Assembly (NCBI RefSeq): GCF_900116435.1
Contig: NZ_FPAZ01000003.1
Coordinates: 63,225 to 127,224 of the forward strand
DNA from: Pseudoalteromonas lipolytica
GTDB taxonomy: Bacteria; Pseudomonadota; Gammaproteobacteria; Enterobacterales; Alteromonadaceae
Length of the DNA: 64,000 nucleotides
Direction: 5' to 3'
Shown in pieces: positions 36,207 through 47,073 of this stretch. The notes under the pieces were generated by a model. That model was not told where the DNA came from. It ran no database searches and saw only the letters and a program-made list of their open reading frames with translations. A program made the position numbers and the translations under genes. How positions within the stretch are numbered: position 1 is the stretch's first letter; each line of letters starts with the position of its first letter.

Positions 36207-37247
36207 TTATTTGTCTTCAATATTGAGTGACTTTGTCAGTGACTCAAGTGCTTTAATGCGGTCTTTCATATCACCTAAATTACGGATATGGGCGATACTG
36301 CGTCGCCATTCTTTATTGGTTAGATGCGGTAAACCAGATGAGTAGATCCCAGGTTCAGTGATTGCCTTTGTCACCATACTCATGCCCGTGATTATAGCAC
36401 CATCGCATACGCTAATGTGACCATTAATTGCGACCATGCCACCAATCTGACAATTCTTACCAATCACGGTACTGCCAGCAAAAACAGTGCAACCAGCAAC
36501 GGCTGTACCTGAACCGATCTCGACATTATGCGCTATTTGACATTGATTATCGATAATTACATTACTATGGATGAGTGTGTCGTCAAGTGCACCACGGTCA
36601 ATGGTGGTCGATGCCCCAACTTCAACTTTATCACCTATAATAACGCGACCCAGCTGCGGAATTTTCACCCACTCGCCACGCTCATTTGCATAGCCAAACC
36701 CGTCACTGCCGACCACGGTATTCGCCTGAAATAAGCAGTCACTGCCAATTTCAACGTCGTGGTAAATAGTGACATTAGCCCAAAGTTTAGTGCCTTGACC
36801 TATTTTTGCATTTTCGCCAATGAAACAACCTGGGCCAATTTGCACATCATTTGCAATCACGGCACCGGCTTCAATCACGACGTTAGCAGCAATCGCGACA
36901 TTATCACCAATTGAGGCTGAATCGTGAATGACTGCACTCGGATGAACACCCGTCATAGCAGAGCGTGGCGTCGTGTCCATTAATTGAGCTAGCTTGGCGT
37001 AGCACACGTACGGGTTAGCAACAATAATCTTGTTACCCGCAAAATACTCAGCGTCGGCAGGTGATAAGATCACCGCACTGGCTTGGGTATCATCTAATTG
37101 CGAGCGATATTTCTTGTTCGCTAAAAATGCAATATGCCCAGTACGGGCATTTGCAAGTGTTGATATTTTTTTAATCTCTGTAGCGCCATCACCCTGAAGT
37201 TCGGCGCCCAGAAGATCCGCAATCTGCGAAAGCGTGTAGTTTTGCAT
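36207..37247 (-). CDS. lpxD: UDP-3-O-(3-hydroxyacyl)glucosamine N-acyltransferase
   Basis: 346 aa (E. coli 341). An N-terminal uridine-binding domain ([28 protein letters not shown]) is followed by hexapeptide repeats, with the catalytic His in [16 protein letters not shown]. It adds the second acyl chain in lipid A synthesis. It lies 9 bases after skp in the bamA-skp-lpxD-fabZ-lpxA run. Confidence 0.97.
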   Translation of the reverse strand: MQNYTLSQIADLLGAELQGDGATEIKKISTLANARTGHIAFLANKKYRSQLDDTQASAVILSPADAEYFAGNKIIVANPYVCYAKLAQLMDTTPRSAMTGVHPSAVIHDSASIGDNVAIAANVVIEAGAVIANDVQIGPGCFIGENAKIGQGTKLWANVTIYHDVEIGSDCLFQANTVVGSDGFGYANERGEWVKIPQLGRVIIGDKVEVGASTTIDRGALDDTLIHSNVIIDNQCQIAHNVEIGSGTAVAGCTVFAGSTVIGKNCQIGGMVAINGHISVCDGAIITGMSMVTKAITEPGIYSSGLPHLTNKEWRRSIAHIRNLGDMKDRIKALESLTKSLNIEDK

Positions 37248-37256
37248 ATATGGTTT

Positions 37257-37775
37257 CTATTGCTTACTTACTTTTTCAACTACTTTATCTGATAAATCAG
37301 ATACTGTTTTAGAGTTAACGTAAATTGTTGTTTCTTTCACTTTTACTTCGTCAAACTTGCCAGCTTTAGCAACTTCTTCAATTGCATCTAAGATTAGCTT
37401 TTGTACTTTCGCTAATTCTTGGTTTTGACGCATTTTGATTTCTTGCTCTAAAGGACGGCCTTTTTCTGCAAGTTGTTGTTGCATACCTTGAATCTTAGTA
37501 CGTAATTCTTCTTTTTGCTTGTCGCTCATTGTCGTTGCTTCACGCTTGAACTTTTCAGCTTCAAAACGGATATCACCTTGCAGCTTTTCAAGCTCCTGAC
37601 GACGCTCTGAGAATTCAGCTTCAAGTGTTTGTTCAACTTTCGCCATTTGAGGGATTTGTTTATAGATTTCTTGCATGTCTACAATCCCTACCTTGTGCGC
37701 AAAAGCATTAGTAGATAGGCCCATAGACAATGTAGCAAGAAGTGCAAACGCTGTTGATTTAAATGATTTTTTCAC
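37257..37775 (-). CDS. skp: Periplasmic chaperone Skp/OmpH
   Basis: 172 aa. Signal peptide ending Ala-Phe-Ala at about 26, then HKVGIVDMQEIYKQIPQ and a long charged coiled-coil (about 45-135) that makes the tentacles of the trimer. Holds unfolded outer-membrane proteins for delivery to BamA. Eleven bases after bamA. Confidence 0.95.
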   Translation of the reverse strand: MKKSFKSTAFALLATLSMGLSTNAFAHKVGIVDMQEIYKQIPQMAKVEQTLEAEFSERRQELEKLQGDIRFEAEKFKREATTMSDKQKEELRTKIQGMQQQLAEKGRPLEQEIKMRQNQELAKVQKLILDAIEEVAKAGKFDEVKVKETTIYVNSKTVSDLSDKVVEKVSKQ

Positions 37776-37786
37776 AAAAAACTCCT

Positions 37787-40258
37787 TTAGAATGTATTAC
37801 TAATATTAAAGCTGATGGTCTTCGTATCGTCATCTTCTTCTTTTTGCAATGGATACGCAAAACTGATCAGCATTGGACCCATTGGAGAGATCCATTGTAG
37901 TGATAGACCGGTTGACACCCTAAAGCGCATAGGATCTGAATAATCCTCTAATTTAGCGCGTTGATCAGGTAACAAGTTTTGATAACGGTCAATGTTAAAC
38001 TCTGTATCCCATACGTTCGCAGCATCCACGAAGAAGCTTGTACGTACAGAGCTGGTGTTTTCTTCATCTAAGAAAGGCGTAGGAACAATAAGCTCCATAC
38101 CTGCAACCGCTTTGGCGTTACCACCAATTCGGCCTCGAGGTATTAATACATCAAATTCTGATGCACCACCAATACTGCCTGTTGTTGTGCCATCAGGCAG
38201 CGGTGTGCCCGGAATACTTTGTGGCTCACGAGACACCGCGCGCGGTAGAATTGTATTACGGTCAAAGCCACGCAGTTCCATCTCGGTGATACGGAAAAAC
38301 TCTTGGAAAGGCAGCGTTTGGTCATAACCATTTGTTGTGCCATAACCATTACCATAAGCAAGGGCTGCACGCGTTGAGAATACCCAACGATGGTCATTAC
38401 TGATTGGCCAGTAAAAACGTGAATCATAATTTAGCTTAAAGTAAGTTAAATCTGAATTCGGCGTTGTACCAGTTAAGTTAAATGACTGACGCGAACCCGC
38501 TGTTGGGAATAAACCACGGTTTACAGTAACACGCGACCACCCTGCACTCAGCTCAAACTTGGTAAAGTCGAAACCTGCATCTGGATTTTCTGGGTCTAAG
38601 AAGGTTTCACGCATTACACGTGTTTGCTCATATTCTGCAATATCAGACAGTTCTTCTTGAATCCAACGGAAACCAAAGTTAATACGGTTCACCGCATCAA
38701 TTGGGAAGCCAATATTGGTACCAATACCATAACTCTTCGATTTATAGTCGATAAGACTAAATTTGCTCGCATCATAGTTGCTATAGAAGATACTACTTCC
38801 TTGCGATACACCATCCGGCGTAAAGTAAGGGTCGGTATACGACAAGCTGATACGCTCAGAACCACGTGAGGTATTAATGTTAAAGCCAATTTGGTTACCG
38901 GTGCCTAAGAAGTTTGATTCACTCACACCAATATTAAATTGCAAACCCAAGTATGAACCATACGCAAGGCCCGCATTAAAGCTACCAGCAGATTGTTCTT
39001 TAACCGTAAAGTCTACATCAACTTGGTCGTCAACACCGGGAACTGGCACCACATTAAAATCAACACTTTCCATGTATGGAAGACGTTGAATTTGTAATTT
39101 TGAACGCTCAAGATTTTGATTTGAAAGCCATGCACCTTCAAGCTGTGTCATCTCACGACGAACAACTTCATCCGCAGTATTTTGGTTACCACCAACAATG
39201 ATTCGGCGAACATACACACGCTTACCTGGATTAACAGACAGTGTCAGTTGCACTTCTTTCTTTTCATCATCAATCTCAGGAATGGTGCGCACTTCTGCGT
39301 TTGCATAACCAAAACGTGCTAAGTAGCTTTTGATAAATTCTTCAGATGACGTAACCACTGAGCCATTATAAAGCTCACCAGTTTTTAGCGGTATAACACT
39401 CTTAATTAGCTCTTCTCGACCTAATAAATCACCGATGAAGTCAAAACCCTTTACGGTGTATTTTACACCTTCGCTAATATTAGCGGTTACATAAACAGAA
39501 TCGCGCTCAGGGCTAACCGATACCTGTGTTGAATCGATATTAAAACGCAGGTAACCACGGTCTAAGTAGTAACTACGAATTTTCTCTAAATCGCCTTCGA
39601 TAGTTTGCTTTTGATAACGGTCACTCGACATAAACTTCCACCACGGCAAGTCTTGTTGTGACTCAGCAAGTTTTAGCAATTCTTCGTCAGAGAATAATTC
39701 GTTACCCACGAGGTTTATTTGACGAATTGACGCGGCGTCACCTTCATCAAACTTAAATAATAATTTTACACGGTTACGTGGCAGCTTTGTGATGCTAACT
39801 TCCACTTTTGCATTGTATTTACCAATACTGTGGAAAAACTCAACTAAGCCTTTTTCAATGTTATCAAGTACCGTTTTATCAAGCGGCTCACCAGTACGAA
39901 TATCTTGCTGGTCTAGCGACTCGTTTAACTGCTCATCTTTGATGTCTTTGTTACCATCAAACTCAATGAGGCTAATCGTAGGGCGCTCAGTTACTCGAAA
40001 AATGACGTTATTACCGTCACGTAACGCTTTAATATTGTCAAAGTGACCAGAGCGATAGAGAGCCTTTATGGTTCTTGAAATTGTGTACTCATCAATATTA
40101 TCGCCCACGTTGATCGGAATATGGGTTAGCGCTGCACCTAGAGCAACACGTTGTAAACCTTCAACTTTTAAATCTTCTACAATAAAGGAGTTTTGGCCTA
40201 GGGCTGCAAAGCTTGCACCTAATAAACTTGAAACTGCCAAATGTTTTTTTATAGCCAT
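37787..40258 (-). CDS. bamA: Outer-membrane protein assembly factor BamA
   Basis: 823 aa from the ATG at 40258, which begins a proper signal peptide (MAIKKHLAVSSLLGASFAAL); the frame extends upstream to 40357 but without signal-like sequence. Five POTRA domains (FIVEDLKVEGLQRVALG to about 430), then a 16-strand barrel including the RGSERISLSYTDPYF and VRGF-like LRGFDRN loop-6 motif, ending in Phe. It folds and inserts outer-membrane proteins, with Skp encoded next. Confidence 0.97.
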   Translation of the reverse strand: MAIKKHLAVSSLLGASFAALGQNSFIVEDLKVEGLQRVALGAALTHIPINVGDNIDEYTISRTIKALYRSGHFDNIKALRDGNNVIFRVTERPTISLIEFDGNKDIKDEQLNESLDQQDIRTGEPLDKTVLDNIEKGLVEFFHSIGKYNAKVEVSITKLPRNRVKLLFKFDEGDAASIRQINLVGNELFSDEELLKLAESQQDLPWWKFMSSDRYQKQTIEGDLEKIRSYYLDRGYLRFNIDSTQVSVSPERDSVYVTANISEGVKYTVKGFDFIGDLLGREELIKSVIPLKTGELYNGSVVTSSEEFIKSYLARFGYANAEVRTIPEIDDEKKEVQLTLSVNPGKRVYVRRIIVGGNQNTADEVVRREMTQLEGAWLSNQNLERSKLQIQRLPYMESVDFNVVPVPGVDDQVDVDFTVKEQSAGSFNAGLAYGSYLGLQFNIGVSESNFLGTGNQIGFNINTSRGSERISLSYTDPYFTPDGVSQGSSIFYSNYDASKFSLIDYKSKSYGIGTNIGFPIDAVNRINFGFRWIQEELSDIAEYEQTRVMRETFLDPENPDAGFDFTKFELSAGWSRVTVNRGLFPTAGSRQSFNLTGTTPNSDLTYFKLNYDSRFYWPISNDHRWVFSTRAALAYGNGYGTTNGYDQTLPFQEFFRITEMELRGFDRNTILPRAVSREPQSIPGTPLPDGTTTGSIGGASEFDVLIPRGRIGGNAKAVAGMELIVPTPFLDEENTSSVRTSFFVDAANVWDTEFNIDRYQNLLPDQRAKLEDYSDPMRFRVSTGLSLQWISPMGPMLISFAYPLQKEEDDDTKTISFNISNTF

Positions 40259-40364
40259 TTTGTTATCTTTATCCTTTACAACTGTATTACCGCTCAACAC
40301 CTTATAAATTAAACTTTTGCGGTGTTTTACAATCGTGTTCAAATTGGAATTTTTCACTTATTTG

Positions 40365-41717
40365 TTATAAACGCGATACATCATTGAACAAAGCGAAACA
40401 TGTTAAAAATATGAGTAGCAAGGCACCCACTTTAAAACCAAATTCTTGCGTCTTTTCAGAGACCGGCTTTTTGCGAAAAAGTTCAATTATGTAATACATT
40501 AAGTGCCCACCATCAAGCACTGGCAACGGTAATAAGTTAAATACGCCAAGGTTTACACTGATCAAAGCTAAAAAGCTTAAAAATGCAACCAAGCCATAGC
40601 TTACGCTAGTTCCCGCTCCAACTGCAATGCCTACAGGGCCACTTAAATTTTTAACCGAGACTTGACCTGTAATTAAATTACCAATCATGTCAAAACTTAG
40701 GGTGATTAAACGCCATGTTTCTTGTATGCCCAGCACAATACTATCGACAGGGCCATAATGTCTAGTTTCAATATAATTTTCTGGCCATGCTTCAACTACA
40801 GGAGCCACACCTAAAAAGCCCTGCGCTACACCATCTGCATTGGTTCTGCTCTGAGGTGTCACAGTCAACTTTCTTATACTATCTTGCCTTTGTACACTAA
40901 ATTGTAAGGATTTGTTAGGTGATTGCTGAATAACTGAAACTAACTGGGTCCAACTGCTGATATTTTCGCCATTTACAGCCACAATTGTGTCATTAACCTG
41001 TAAACCAGCCAGCTCAGCGGCTGAGTCTTTAGTGATTTGCGCAACGGTTAATGTTGCTTCAGGTCTAAAGGGCACAATACCGATTGAGGTCAATGGTGGG
41101 ACATCTTGCTGATCAAGTTTCCAACCATCTAGATTTAAAGTGCGGACATGTTTTTGGTAATTCTGATCACGTAATGTGACGACCACACTTTGCTCACCTA
41201 AACGGCTCATTAATGAGAATGTGGCATCTTGCCAAGTGCTGATATCATCTTCACCAATTTTGATAATTTGCTGATTAGGTTCGATCTTAGCCGCTGCTGC
41301 ACGACTGCCCTCGGTTACAGACCCCACCACAGGCTTTAATGATTGCACACCGACCATGTACATTACAGCAAGTGCAAAAATAGCAAACAAAAAATTGGCC
41401 ATAGGACCTGCTGCTACAATCGCAATTCGCGCTTTCACTGACTTAGCATTAAATGATAAATGACGCTCTTCAGCAGGCACTTCATCGACACGCTCATCCA
41501 GCATTTTAACGTAGCCACCAAGGGGAATAGCAGCGATAACATATTCTGTTTTGTGTTTGTCGTACCACTTAATCAGTGGTTTACCGAAACCTATTGAGAA
41601 ACGTAGCACTTTTACACCCGCTTTACGGGCTACCCAAAAATGCCCATACTCATGGACAGTCACTAAAATACCCAGTGCCAAGATAAACGAACCAAGGTTC
41701 CAGAAAAAATCAAACAT
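40365..41717 (-). CDS. rseP: Site-2 zinc metalloprotease RseP
   Basis: 450 aa (E. coli 450). Zinc motif HEYGH at 22-26 in the first membrane helix, two PDZ domains (about 125-300), and the third metal ligand in LLPLPVLDGGHL near 400. It cleaves the anti-sigma factor RseA in the membrane to release sigma-E, and clears signal peptides. It follows dxr by one base, the usual order. Confidence 0.97.
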   Translation of the reverse strand: MFDFFWNLGSFILALGILVTVHEYGHFWVARKAGVKVLRFSIGFGKPLIKWYDKHKTEYVIAAIPLGGYVKMLDERVDEVPAEERHLSFNAKSVKARIAIVAAGPMANFLFAIFALAVMYMVGVQSLKPVVGSVTEGSRAAAAKIEPNQQIIKIGEDDISTWQDATFSLMSRLGEQSVVVTLRDQNYQKHVRTLNLDGWKLDQQDVPPLTSIGIVPFRPEATLTVAQITKDSAAELAGLQVNDTIVAVNGENISSWTQLVSVIQQSPNKSLQFSVQRQDSIRKLTVTPQSRTNADGVAQGFLGVAPVVEAWPENYIETRHYGPVDSIVLGIQETWRLITLSFDMIGNLITGQVSVKNLSGPVGIAVGAGTSVSYGLVAFLSFLALISVNLGVFNLLPLPVLDGGHLMYYIIELFRKKPVSEKTQEFGFKVGALLLIFLTCFALFNDVSRL

Positions 41718-41718
41718 G

Positions 41719-42918
41719 TTAGTTCAGACCCCTTTTTATAAACTCACTCGCTTTGATACGTGCAGCTTCATCACACGCTAAAATCTCTTCCAGCGTGTGT
41801 ACGTTCACATCTTCAGTCGCGTTGAGTGTCTGTGAGTTTATACGGTAAATATCAGTGAAACCGATTTGCCCATTTAAAAATGCAGCAACGGCAATCTCAT
41901 TCGCAGCATTGACTGTTGTTGTTGCACCCTGTCCCATTTCACACGCATCAATCGCCAGTTTAAGGTTAGGGTAACGAGCATAATCAGGTTTGGTAAATGT
42001 AAAATCAGCAATCTGAGAAAAATCAAGCGGCTTAACCCCTGCATCAACACGTTCAGGAAACGCCAGTGCATGCGCTATCGGTGTACGCATATCAGGATTC
42101 CCCATTTGCGCAAGCACCGAACCATCTTGATATTGCACCATAGAATGAATGATACTTTGTGGGTGGATCACCACTTCAATATCGCTGGCATGGCAATTAA
42201 ACAGCCATTTAGCCTCGATAAACTCAAGCCCTTTATTCATCATGGTTGCTGAGTCGACTGAGATTTTTTGTCCCATAGACCAATTTGGGTGCGCAACAGC
42301 TTCTGCCACAGTCACCGATGACAAACTCTTTAAGTCACGCGTCAAAAATGGCCCACCAGAACCTGTCAGTAATATTTTACTCACGCCGTTGTCTGACAGT
42401 AACCCCGCAGTGGCTTGCAGTTTTGCTGGCATACATTGAAAAATAGCATTATGTTCGCTGTCAATCGGCAACAAGGTTGCACCGTGTTGTTTTACTTTAT
42501 CAATAAACAACTGACCCGACATAACTAACGATTCTTTATTGGCAAGCAGTACTTTTTTACCTGCTTCAACCGCACTTAACGTGGGTAATAGACCTGCCGC
42601 GCCGACAATGGCCGACATAACTGTATCAACATCAACATGCGCCGACAGCTCACTCATAGCAGTGACACCCGCGAGCACAGCTGTTGTACAAGCGGTATTA
42701 GCTAACAACGATTTTAATTTATTTGCAGCGTTCTCATCCGCCATCACTGCAAATTTAGGCTGATGCGTAATACACAACTCTGCCATTTTTTCTGCATTTT
42801 GCCCCGCGGTTAATGCAAAAACAGCAAAACGATCTGTATTTCTAGAAACAACGTCTAAGGTGCTTAAACCGATTGAGCCAGTTGCGCCAAGTACGACAAG
42901 CTGTTCTATTTTGCTCAT
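41719..42918 (-). CDS. dxr: 1-deoxy-D-xylulose 5-phosphate reductoisomerase
   Basis: 399 aa from the ATG at 42918, which overlaps the cdsA stop (atga); the frame extends to 42942 but inside cdsA. NADPH loop [17 protein letters not shown], metal/substrate region [13 protein letters not shown], and flexible loop [27 protein letters not shown]. Makes methylerythritol phosphate, the committed step of isoprenoid synthesis, supplying UppS nearby. Confidence 0.96.
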   Translation of the reverse strand: MSKIEQLVVLGATGSIGLSTLDVVSRNTDRFAVFALTAGQNAEKMAELCITHQPKFAVMADENAANKLKSLLANTACTTAVLAGVTAMSELSAHVDVDTVMSAIVGAAGLLPTLSAVEAGKKVLLANKESLVMSGQLFIDKVKQHGATLLPIDSEHNAIFQCMPAKLQATAGLLSDNGVSKILLTGSGGPFLTRDLKSLSSVTVAEAVAHPNWSMGQKISVDSATMMNKGLEFIEAKWLFNCHASDIEVVIHPQSIIHSMVQYQDGSVLAQMGNPDMRTPIAHALAFPERVDAGVKPLDFSQIADFTFTKPDYARYPNLKLAIDACEMGQGATTTVNAANEIAVAAFLNGQIGFTDIYRINSQTLNATEDVNVHTLEEILACDEAARIKASEFIKRGLN

Positions 42919-43781
42919 AAACTTAACGTCCATGCATAACAAAGCACAAAAATAGGCGCTGCAGCTGTTAAACTGTCAATACGGTCCAAAATGCCGCCAT
43001 GACCGGGTAGGCATGAGCCACTGTCTTTTAAGCCGACTTCACGTTTAAACATACTTTCTAATAAATCACCGACTGCTGAAAACAAGGCGATAAACGCGGT
43101 CATTACGGCGTAGATTGGCCATACTGCCATGTCTACATTGGTAAAGTGACAAAACGCCAAAACAAAAATAACCGCGGCAACAATGCCCCCCAATAGACCT
43201 TCAATCGTCTTATTTGGGCTGACTTTCGGCATGAGCTTGCGTTTACCTAGGTTTTTTCCGGTGAAATAAGCGCCGATGTCTGCGCTCCATACAATACCTA
43301 GCACGACTAAAATAAGCACTGATCCAAAATGCGTCGACTCGGTATACCCTGCACTTCTTAAGGTATTGAGCGCAAGCCACAACGGTACTAAAGTAAGGAA
43401 TCCTGCAATCGCGCGCATGAGAATGCCTTCATTCCATGCTTTTGCCATGGCTGGGTAGCGCCATACTAAGTACGTCGCAACAATCCACCATGCAAATGAA
43501 AGGGTAAATAAATAGTTCGCGTCACCAACAAGCTGACCATTTTGCCACAACGCTTCAATAGGCCAATGCCAATTGAAAAGAGCAAGAATGACCGCCGTGG
43601 CTGCCACAAATGAAAAACGTTTAATTTTATCGCACAGGCCCATAAAAGCTGACCATTCCCACGCACCAAGTAAAACAATACCAGCGGCGATATAACTAAA
43701 TAATGTTAGTGGGGTATAAAAAACCAGTACAAGTGCAAGCGGTGCCAGCACCAGCGAGGTTAAAATTCGTTGTTTAAGCAA
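42915..43781 (-). CDS. cdsA: Phosphatidate cytidylyltransferase
   Basis: 288 aa using a TTG at 43781 (gaaggt 7 bases upstream; product starts [17 protein letters not shown] as in E. coli). Eight or so membrane helices, with the CDS signature near the C-terminus: [26 protein letters not shown]. Makes CDP-diacylglycerol for all phospholipids. A start at 43796, also TTG, is possible. Confidence 0.95.
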   Translation of the reverse strand: MLKQRILTSLVLAPLALVLVFYTPLTLFSYIAAGIVLLGAWEWSAFMGLCDKIKRFSFVAATAVILALFNWHWPIEALWQNGQLVGDANYLFTLSFAWWIVATYLVWRYPAMAKAWNEGILMRAIAGFLTLVPLWLALNTLRSAGYTESTHFGSVLILVVLGIVWSADIGAYFTGKNLGKRKLMPKVSPNKTIEGLLGGIVAAVIFVLAFCHFTNVDMAVWPIYAVMTAFIALFSAVGDLLESMFKREVGLKDSGSCLPGHGGILDRIDSLTAAAPIFVLCYAWTLSL

Positions 43782-43803
43782 TGTGTGTACCTTCAACTAG
43801 TAA

Positions 43804-44565
43804 TTAGGTCTCGGCGAGTAATTGTTTTATTTGTTCGCCGGTACAACCAAATCGTCGCTCTCTGGCAACGTAACATGCGACAGCATCAGCAAAAGCAGCT
43901 TCATTGAAGTCTGGCCAAAGCGTATCGGTAAAGTAAAGCTCAGCATAGGCAGCTTGCCATAAAAGAAAATTACTAATGCGTAAATCACCACCAGTGCGGA
44001 TCATTAAATCAAGCTCACCTTGACCTGCCATACTCATGTGTTCATTCATGAGGTCTTCTGTAATCTCTTCAGCTGCTAATTCACCCGCAGCGACTTTTTT
44101 CGCAAGTGCGGTTGCTGCGTTGGTTATATCCCAACGACCGCCATAGTTAGCTGCAACATTTAATTGTAGACCCGTATTATTACGAGTTAATTCATGGGCT
44201 GCATCAACTTTGTTTCGCAAACTTTCTGAAAAGCGCGATAAATCACCAATAATAGTGAGCTTTACATTATTCTTATGAAGTTTTTTAACTTCTTTGCCCA
44301 GTACGAATAAAAACAGTTCCATGAGTGTATTTACTTCGTCTTCTGGACGTCGCCAATTTTCACTACTAAATGCGAATAGTGTTAACGACTGTATACCTAA
44401 GCGAGTACAAAATTGCACTGATTGACGAACCGCATCAACGCCCTTTTTATGCCCATATACACGTGGGCGATTTTTCGCTTGCGCCCAACGACCGTTGCCA
44501 TCCATGATTATAGCGACATGCTTAGGCAAACTTTGCTGGGAAATTTTATCAGCGTTAAGAACCAT
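43804..44565 (-). CDS. uppS: Undecaprenyl pyrophosphate synthase
   Basis: 253 aa from the ATG at 44565 (E. coli 253). The alternative ATG at 44583 directly follows the T-run of the frr terminator. Motifs: [25 protein letters not shown], and [23 protein letters not shown]. It condenses eight isopentenyl units onto farnesyl diphosphate to form the lipid carrier for peptidoglycan. The ribosome site is weak (gga only), which is odd for an essential gene. Confidence 0.95.
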   Translation of the reverse strand: MVLNADKISQQSLPKHVAIIMDGNGRWAQAKNRPRVYGHKKGVDAVRQSVQFCTRLGIQSLTLFAFSSENWRRPEDEVNTLMELFLFVLGKEVKKLHKNNVKLTIIGDLSRFSESLRNKVDAAHELTRNNTGLQLNVAANYGGRWDITNAATALAKKVAAGELAAEEITEDLMNEHMSMAGQGELDLMIRTGGDLRISNFLLWQAAYAELYFTDTLWPDFNEAAFADAVACYVARERRFGCTGEQIKQLLAET

Positions 44566-44580
44566 AAATATCGAGTATTC

Positions 44581-44621
44581 CATAAAAAAACGCCGTCTAG
44601 TATACCCCAGACGGCGTTTCA
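44581..44621 (-). terminator. Terminator between frr and uppS
   Basis: aaacgccgtct / agacggcgttt stem with a short loop, followed on the minus strand by a T7 run. It lies between frr and uppS, so uppS expression relies on read-through or an internal promoter. Confidence 0.85.
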
Positions 44622-44641
44622 AAACTAATAAATTTAGTTGC

Positions 44642-45199
44642 TTAGATTTCCATCAACTCTGCTTCTTTCGCAGCCAGCTGTGTATCCATCTCTTTGATGA
44701 ATTTGTCCGTTAGCTTTTGAATTTCATCTTCAGCTTGGCGCGCTTCATCTTCAGAAATATCTTTATCTTTCAATAAGCTCTTAATATCGCCATTAGCATC
44801 ACGACGAATATTACGAATGGCAACACGGCCACCTTCAACTTCACCACGCACAATTTTGATAAGGTCTTTACGACGCTCTTCTGTGAGTGGAGGAAGTGGT
44901 ACACGGATTACAGTACCTGCTGACATAGGGTTTAAACCTAGGTCAGATGCCATAATTGCTTTTTCTACCGCTTGTGCAAGCGACTTATCAAACACACTAA
45001 TTGCAAGAGTACGAGAATCTTCAATCGTCACATTTGCAACTTGGTTTAATGGCGTGTCTGCACCGTAGTAAGACACTTGAATGCCGTCTAGTAATGCTGG
45101 GTGAGCACGACCTGTACGAATTTTAGATAATTGACTGCCTAGTGCCGCAACACTTTTTTGCATGCGCTCTGACGCATCTTTTTTGATATCGTTAATCAC
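44642..45199 (-). CDS. frr: Ribosome recycling factor
   Basis: 185 aa (E. coli 185). Typical [20 protein letters not shown], hinge and [20 protein letters not shown], ending in the long helical arm. With EF-G it splits post-termination ribosomes. 14 bases after pyrH. Confidence 0.97.
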   Translation of the reverse strand: MINDIKKDASERMQKSVAALGSQLSKIRTGRAHPALLDGIQVSYYGADTPLNQVANVTIEDSRTLAISVFDKSLAQAVEKAIMASDLGLNPMSAGTVIRVPLPPLTEERRKDLIKIVRGEVEGGRVAIRNIRRDANGDIKSLLKDKDISEDEARQAEDEIQKLTDKFIKEMDTQLAAKEAELMEI

Positions 45200-45213
45200 G
45201 GTTCAATCCTAAT

Positions 45214-45963
45214 CTATTTAACAATTTCATCTGAGGCTTGTGAAGAGATAAGCGTTCCTTCATCTTCGCCCATAATAACACGCTTAAGCGCGCCTGATTT
45301 ATTCATATTAAAAACGCTTAAAGGCATTTTGTGGTCACGTGCAAGTGTGAATGCCGCCAAATCCATCACCTTTAACTCTTTTTCGATGATCTCATTGTAG
45401 CTTAAGTGGCGATATAGTGTAGCTTCTGGGTTTTTAACTGGGTCATCAGAATAAACACCATCTACTTTCGTTGCTTTGATCACGGTGTCAGCTTCAATTT
45501 CAATACCACGTAAACACGCAGCAGAATCTGTTGTAAAGAATGGATTACCTGTGCCCGCAGCAAAAATAACAACACGGCCAGATTTTAATAAGCTAATCGC
45601 TTCAGCCCAGTTGTATGCATCACACACACCATTAAGTGGAATAGCAGACATTAGACGACAATTAACAAATGCACGGTGAAGCGCATCACGCATCGCTAAA
45701 CCATTCATTACAGTCGCTAACATACCCATGTGGTCACCTACAACGCGGTTCATACCCGCTTCGGCTAATGAACCACCACGCAAGAAGTTACCGCCACCGA
45801 TAACTAAACCTACTTCTACGTCGAGCTCTACAAGTTCTTTAATTTCTTGCGCCATACGGTCAAGTACTTTCGGGTCGATGCCGAAGCCTTCGTCTCCCAT
45901 TAATGCTTCACCGCTAAGTTTAAGAAGAACACGTCTAAAAATAGGTTTACGATTGATAGTCAT
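45214..45963 (-). CDS. pyrH: UMP kinase
   Basis: 249 aa. Amino-acid kinase fold: [31 protein letters not shown], and [23 protein letters not shown]. It phosphorylates UMP to UDP as a hexamer under GTP/UTP control. A terminator-like stem and a long inverted repeat separate it from tsf. Confidence 0.97.
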   Translation of the reverse strand: MTINRKPIFRRVLLKLSGEALMGDEGFGIDPKVLDRMAQEIKELVELDVEVGLVIGGGNFLRGGSLAEAGMNRVVGDHMGMLATVMNGLAMRDALHRAFVNCRLMSAIPLNGVCDAYNWAEAISLLKSGRVVIFAAGTGNPFFTTDSAACLRGIEIEADTVIKATKVDGVYSDDPVKNPEATLYRHLSYNEIIEKELKVMDLAAFTLARDHKMPLSVFNMNKSGALKRVIMGEDEGTLISSQASDEIVK

Positions 45964-45994
45964 AGTATTTGGGCCAGCCTTAATAATGAGATAA

Positions 45995-46037
45995 AAAATA
46001 ACCGCGCTTATGGTTACACATAAAACGCGGTTATTTT
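45995..46037 (-). terminator. Terminator between tsf and pyrH
   Basis: 12-bp perfect stem (aaaataaccgcg / cgcggttatttt), 19-base loop, T-run on the minus strand. Ends the rpsB-tsf unit ahead of pyrH. Confidence 0.82.
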
Positions 46038-46051
46038 AAAGAATTTTCGTC

Positions 46052-46105
46052 AGTGACGCAAAAGCTAATAGCAGATTAATTTCATCTAATTATCGTTGCG
46101 TCACT
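46052..46105. repeat. Second inverted repeat in the tsf-pyrH gap
   Basis: Perfect 10-bp arms (agtgacgcaa / ttgcgtcact), 34-base AT-rich centre, with weaker pairing continuing outward (aattttc / gaaaatt). It lies between the tsf stop and the terminator, giving two hairpins in tandem. Confidence 0.6.
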
Positions 46106-46116
46106 TACGTTGAAAA

Positions 46117-46968
46117 TTACTCGCCTTTTGCAGCAGCGATTTGTGCAGCAACTTCAGCAGCGAAATCTTCTTCTTTACGCTCGATACCTTCACCAACTTC
46201 TAAACGGATGAAGTTAGTAACAGTTGCGCCTTTCTCTTTAAGAATTTCACCAACAGTTTTCTTAGGTTCCATGATGAAAGCTTGACCAGTAAGAGAGATC
46301 TCACCAGTGAATTTCTTCATACGACCAACAACCATTTTCTCAGCGATTTCAGCAGGCTTGCCTTCGTTCATCGCGATGTCGATTTGAACTGCTTTTTCTT
46401 TTTCAACAACGTCAGCTGGAACGTCTTCTGGGTTTACGAACTCAGGCTTAGACGCAGCAACGTGCATTGCAACGTGCTTAAGTGTTTCTTCGTCAGCATC
46501 ACCTACTACAACAACACCGATACGGTCGCCGTGGCGGTATGCAGATAGTTTTTCACCGTCGATGTACTCAACGCGACGAACGTTGATGTTTTCACCGATT
46601 TTAGCAACAAGTGCAACACGTGTTTCTTCGAACTGTGCTTTAAGTGCATCGATGTCTGCTTTTGATTCAACAGCAGCATCTAAAACTTCGTTAGCAAAAC
46701 CAAGGAAGTTTGAGTCTTTAGCAACGAAGTCAGTTTGACAGTTAACTTCAAGAAGTGCAGCGAAACCGTTGCCTTCTTTGATAAGGATTGTACCTTCAGC
46801 AGCGATGTTACCCGCTTTTTTAGCAGCCTTTGCAGCACCGCTCTTACGCATGTTTTCGATCGCTAACTCAATGTCACCGTTAGTTTCAGTTAACGCTTTT
46901 TTACAATCCATCATGCCAGCGCCAGTACGCTCGCGTAATTCTTTAACTAGGGCAGCAGTTACAGCCAT
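46117..46968 (-). CDS. tsf: Elongation factor Ts
   Basis: 283 aa (E. coli 283). N-terminal UBA-like region [20 protein letters not shown] and the EF-Tu-contacting TDFVAKD, followed by dimerisation and coiled-coil parts. It exchanges GDP for GTP on EF-Tu. Cotranscribed with rpsB across an intergenic hairpin. Confidence 0.98.
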   Translation of the reverse strand: MAVTAALVKELRERTGAGMMDCKKALTETNGDIELAIENMRKSGAAKAAKKAGNIAAEGTILIKEGNGFAALLEVNCQTDFVAKDSNFLGFANEVLDAAVESKADIDALKAQFEETRVALVAKIGENINVRRVEYIDGEKLSAYRHGDRIGVVVVGDADEETLKHVAMHVAASKPEFVNPEDVPADVVEKEKAVQIDIAMNEGKPAEIAEKMVVGRMKKFTGEISLTGQAFIMEPKKTVGEILKEKGATVTNFIRLEVGEGIERKEEDFAAEVAAQIAAAKGE

Positions 46969-47030
46969 TAGAATATCCTCAATTGAATTCTGTTATTAGG
47001 GAAGCGGTATAGGCCGCTTTACAAGAATAA

Positions 47031-47062
47031 CAAGTCTTCACCTTAAGTAAGATGAAGACTTG
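47031..47062 (-). terminator. Hairpin between rpsB and tsf, possible attenuator
   Basis: caagtcttca / tgaagacttg arms, 12-base loop, followed on the minus strand by a short T-rich stretch (ttattctt). Partial termination between rpsB and tsf is known in E. coli; here it is inferred. Confidence 0.55.
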
Positions 47063-47073
47063 ATGACAGCTAA

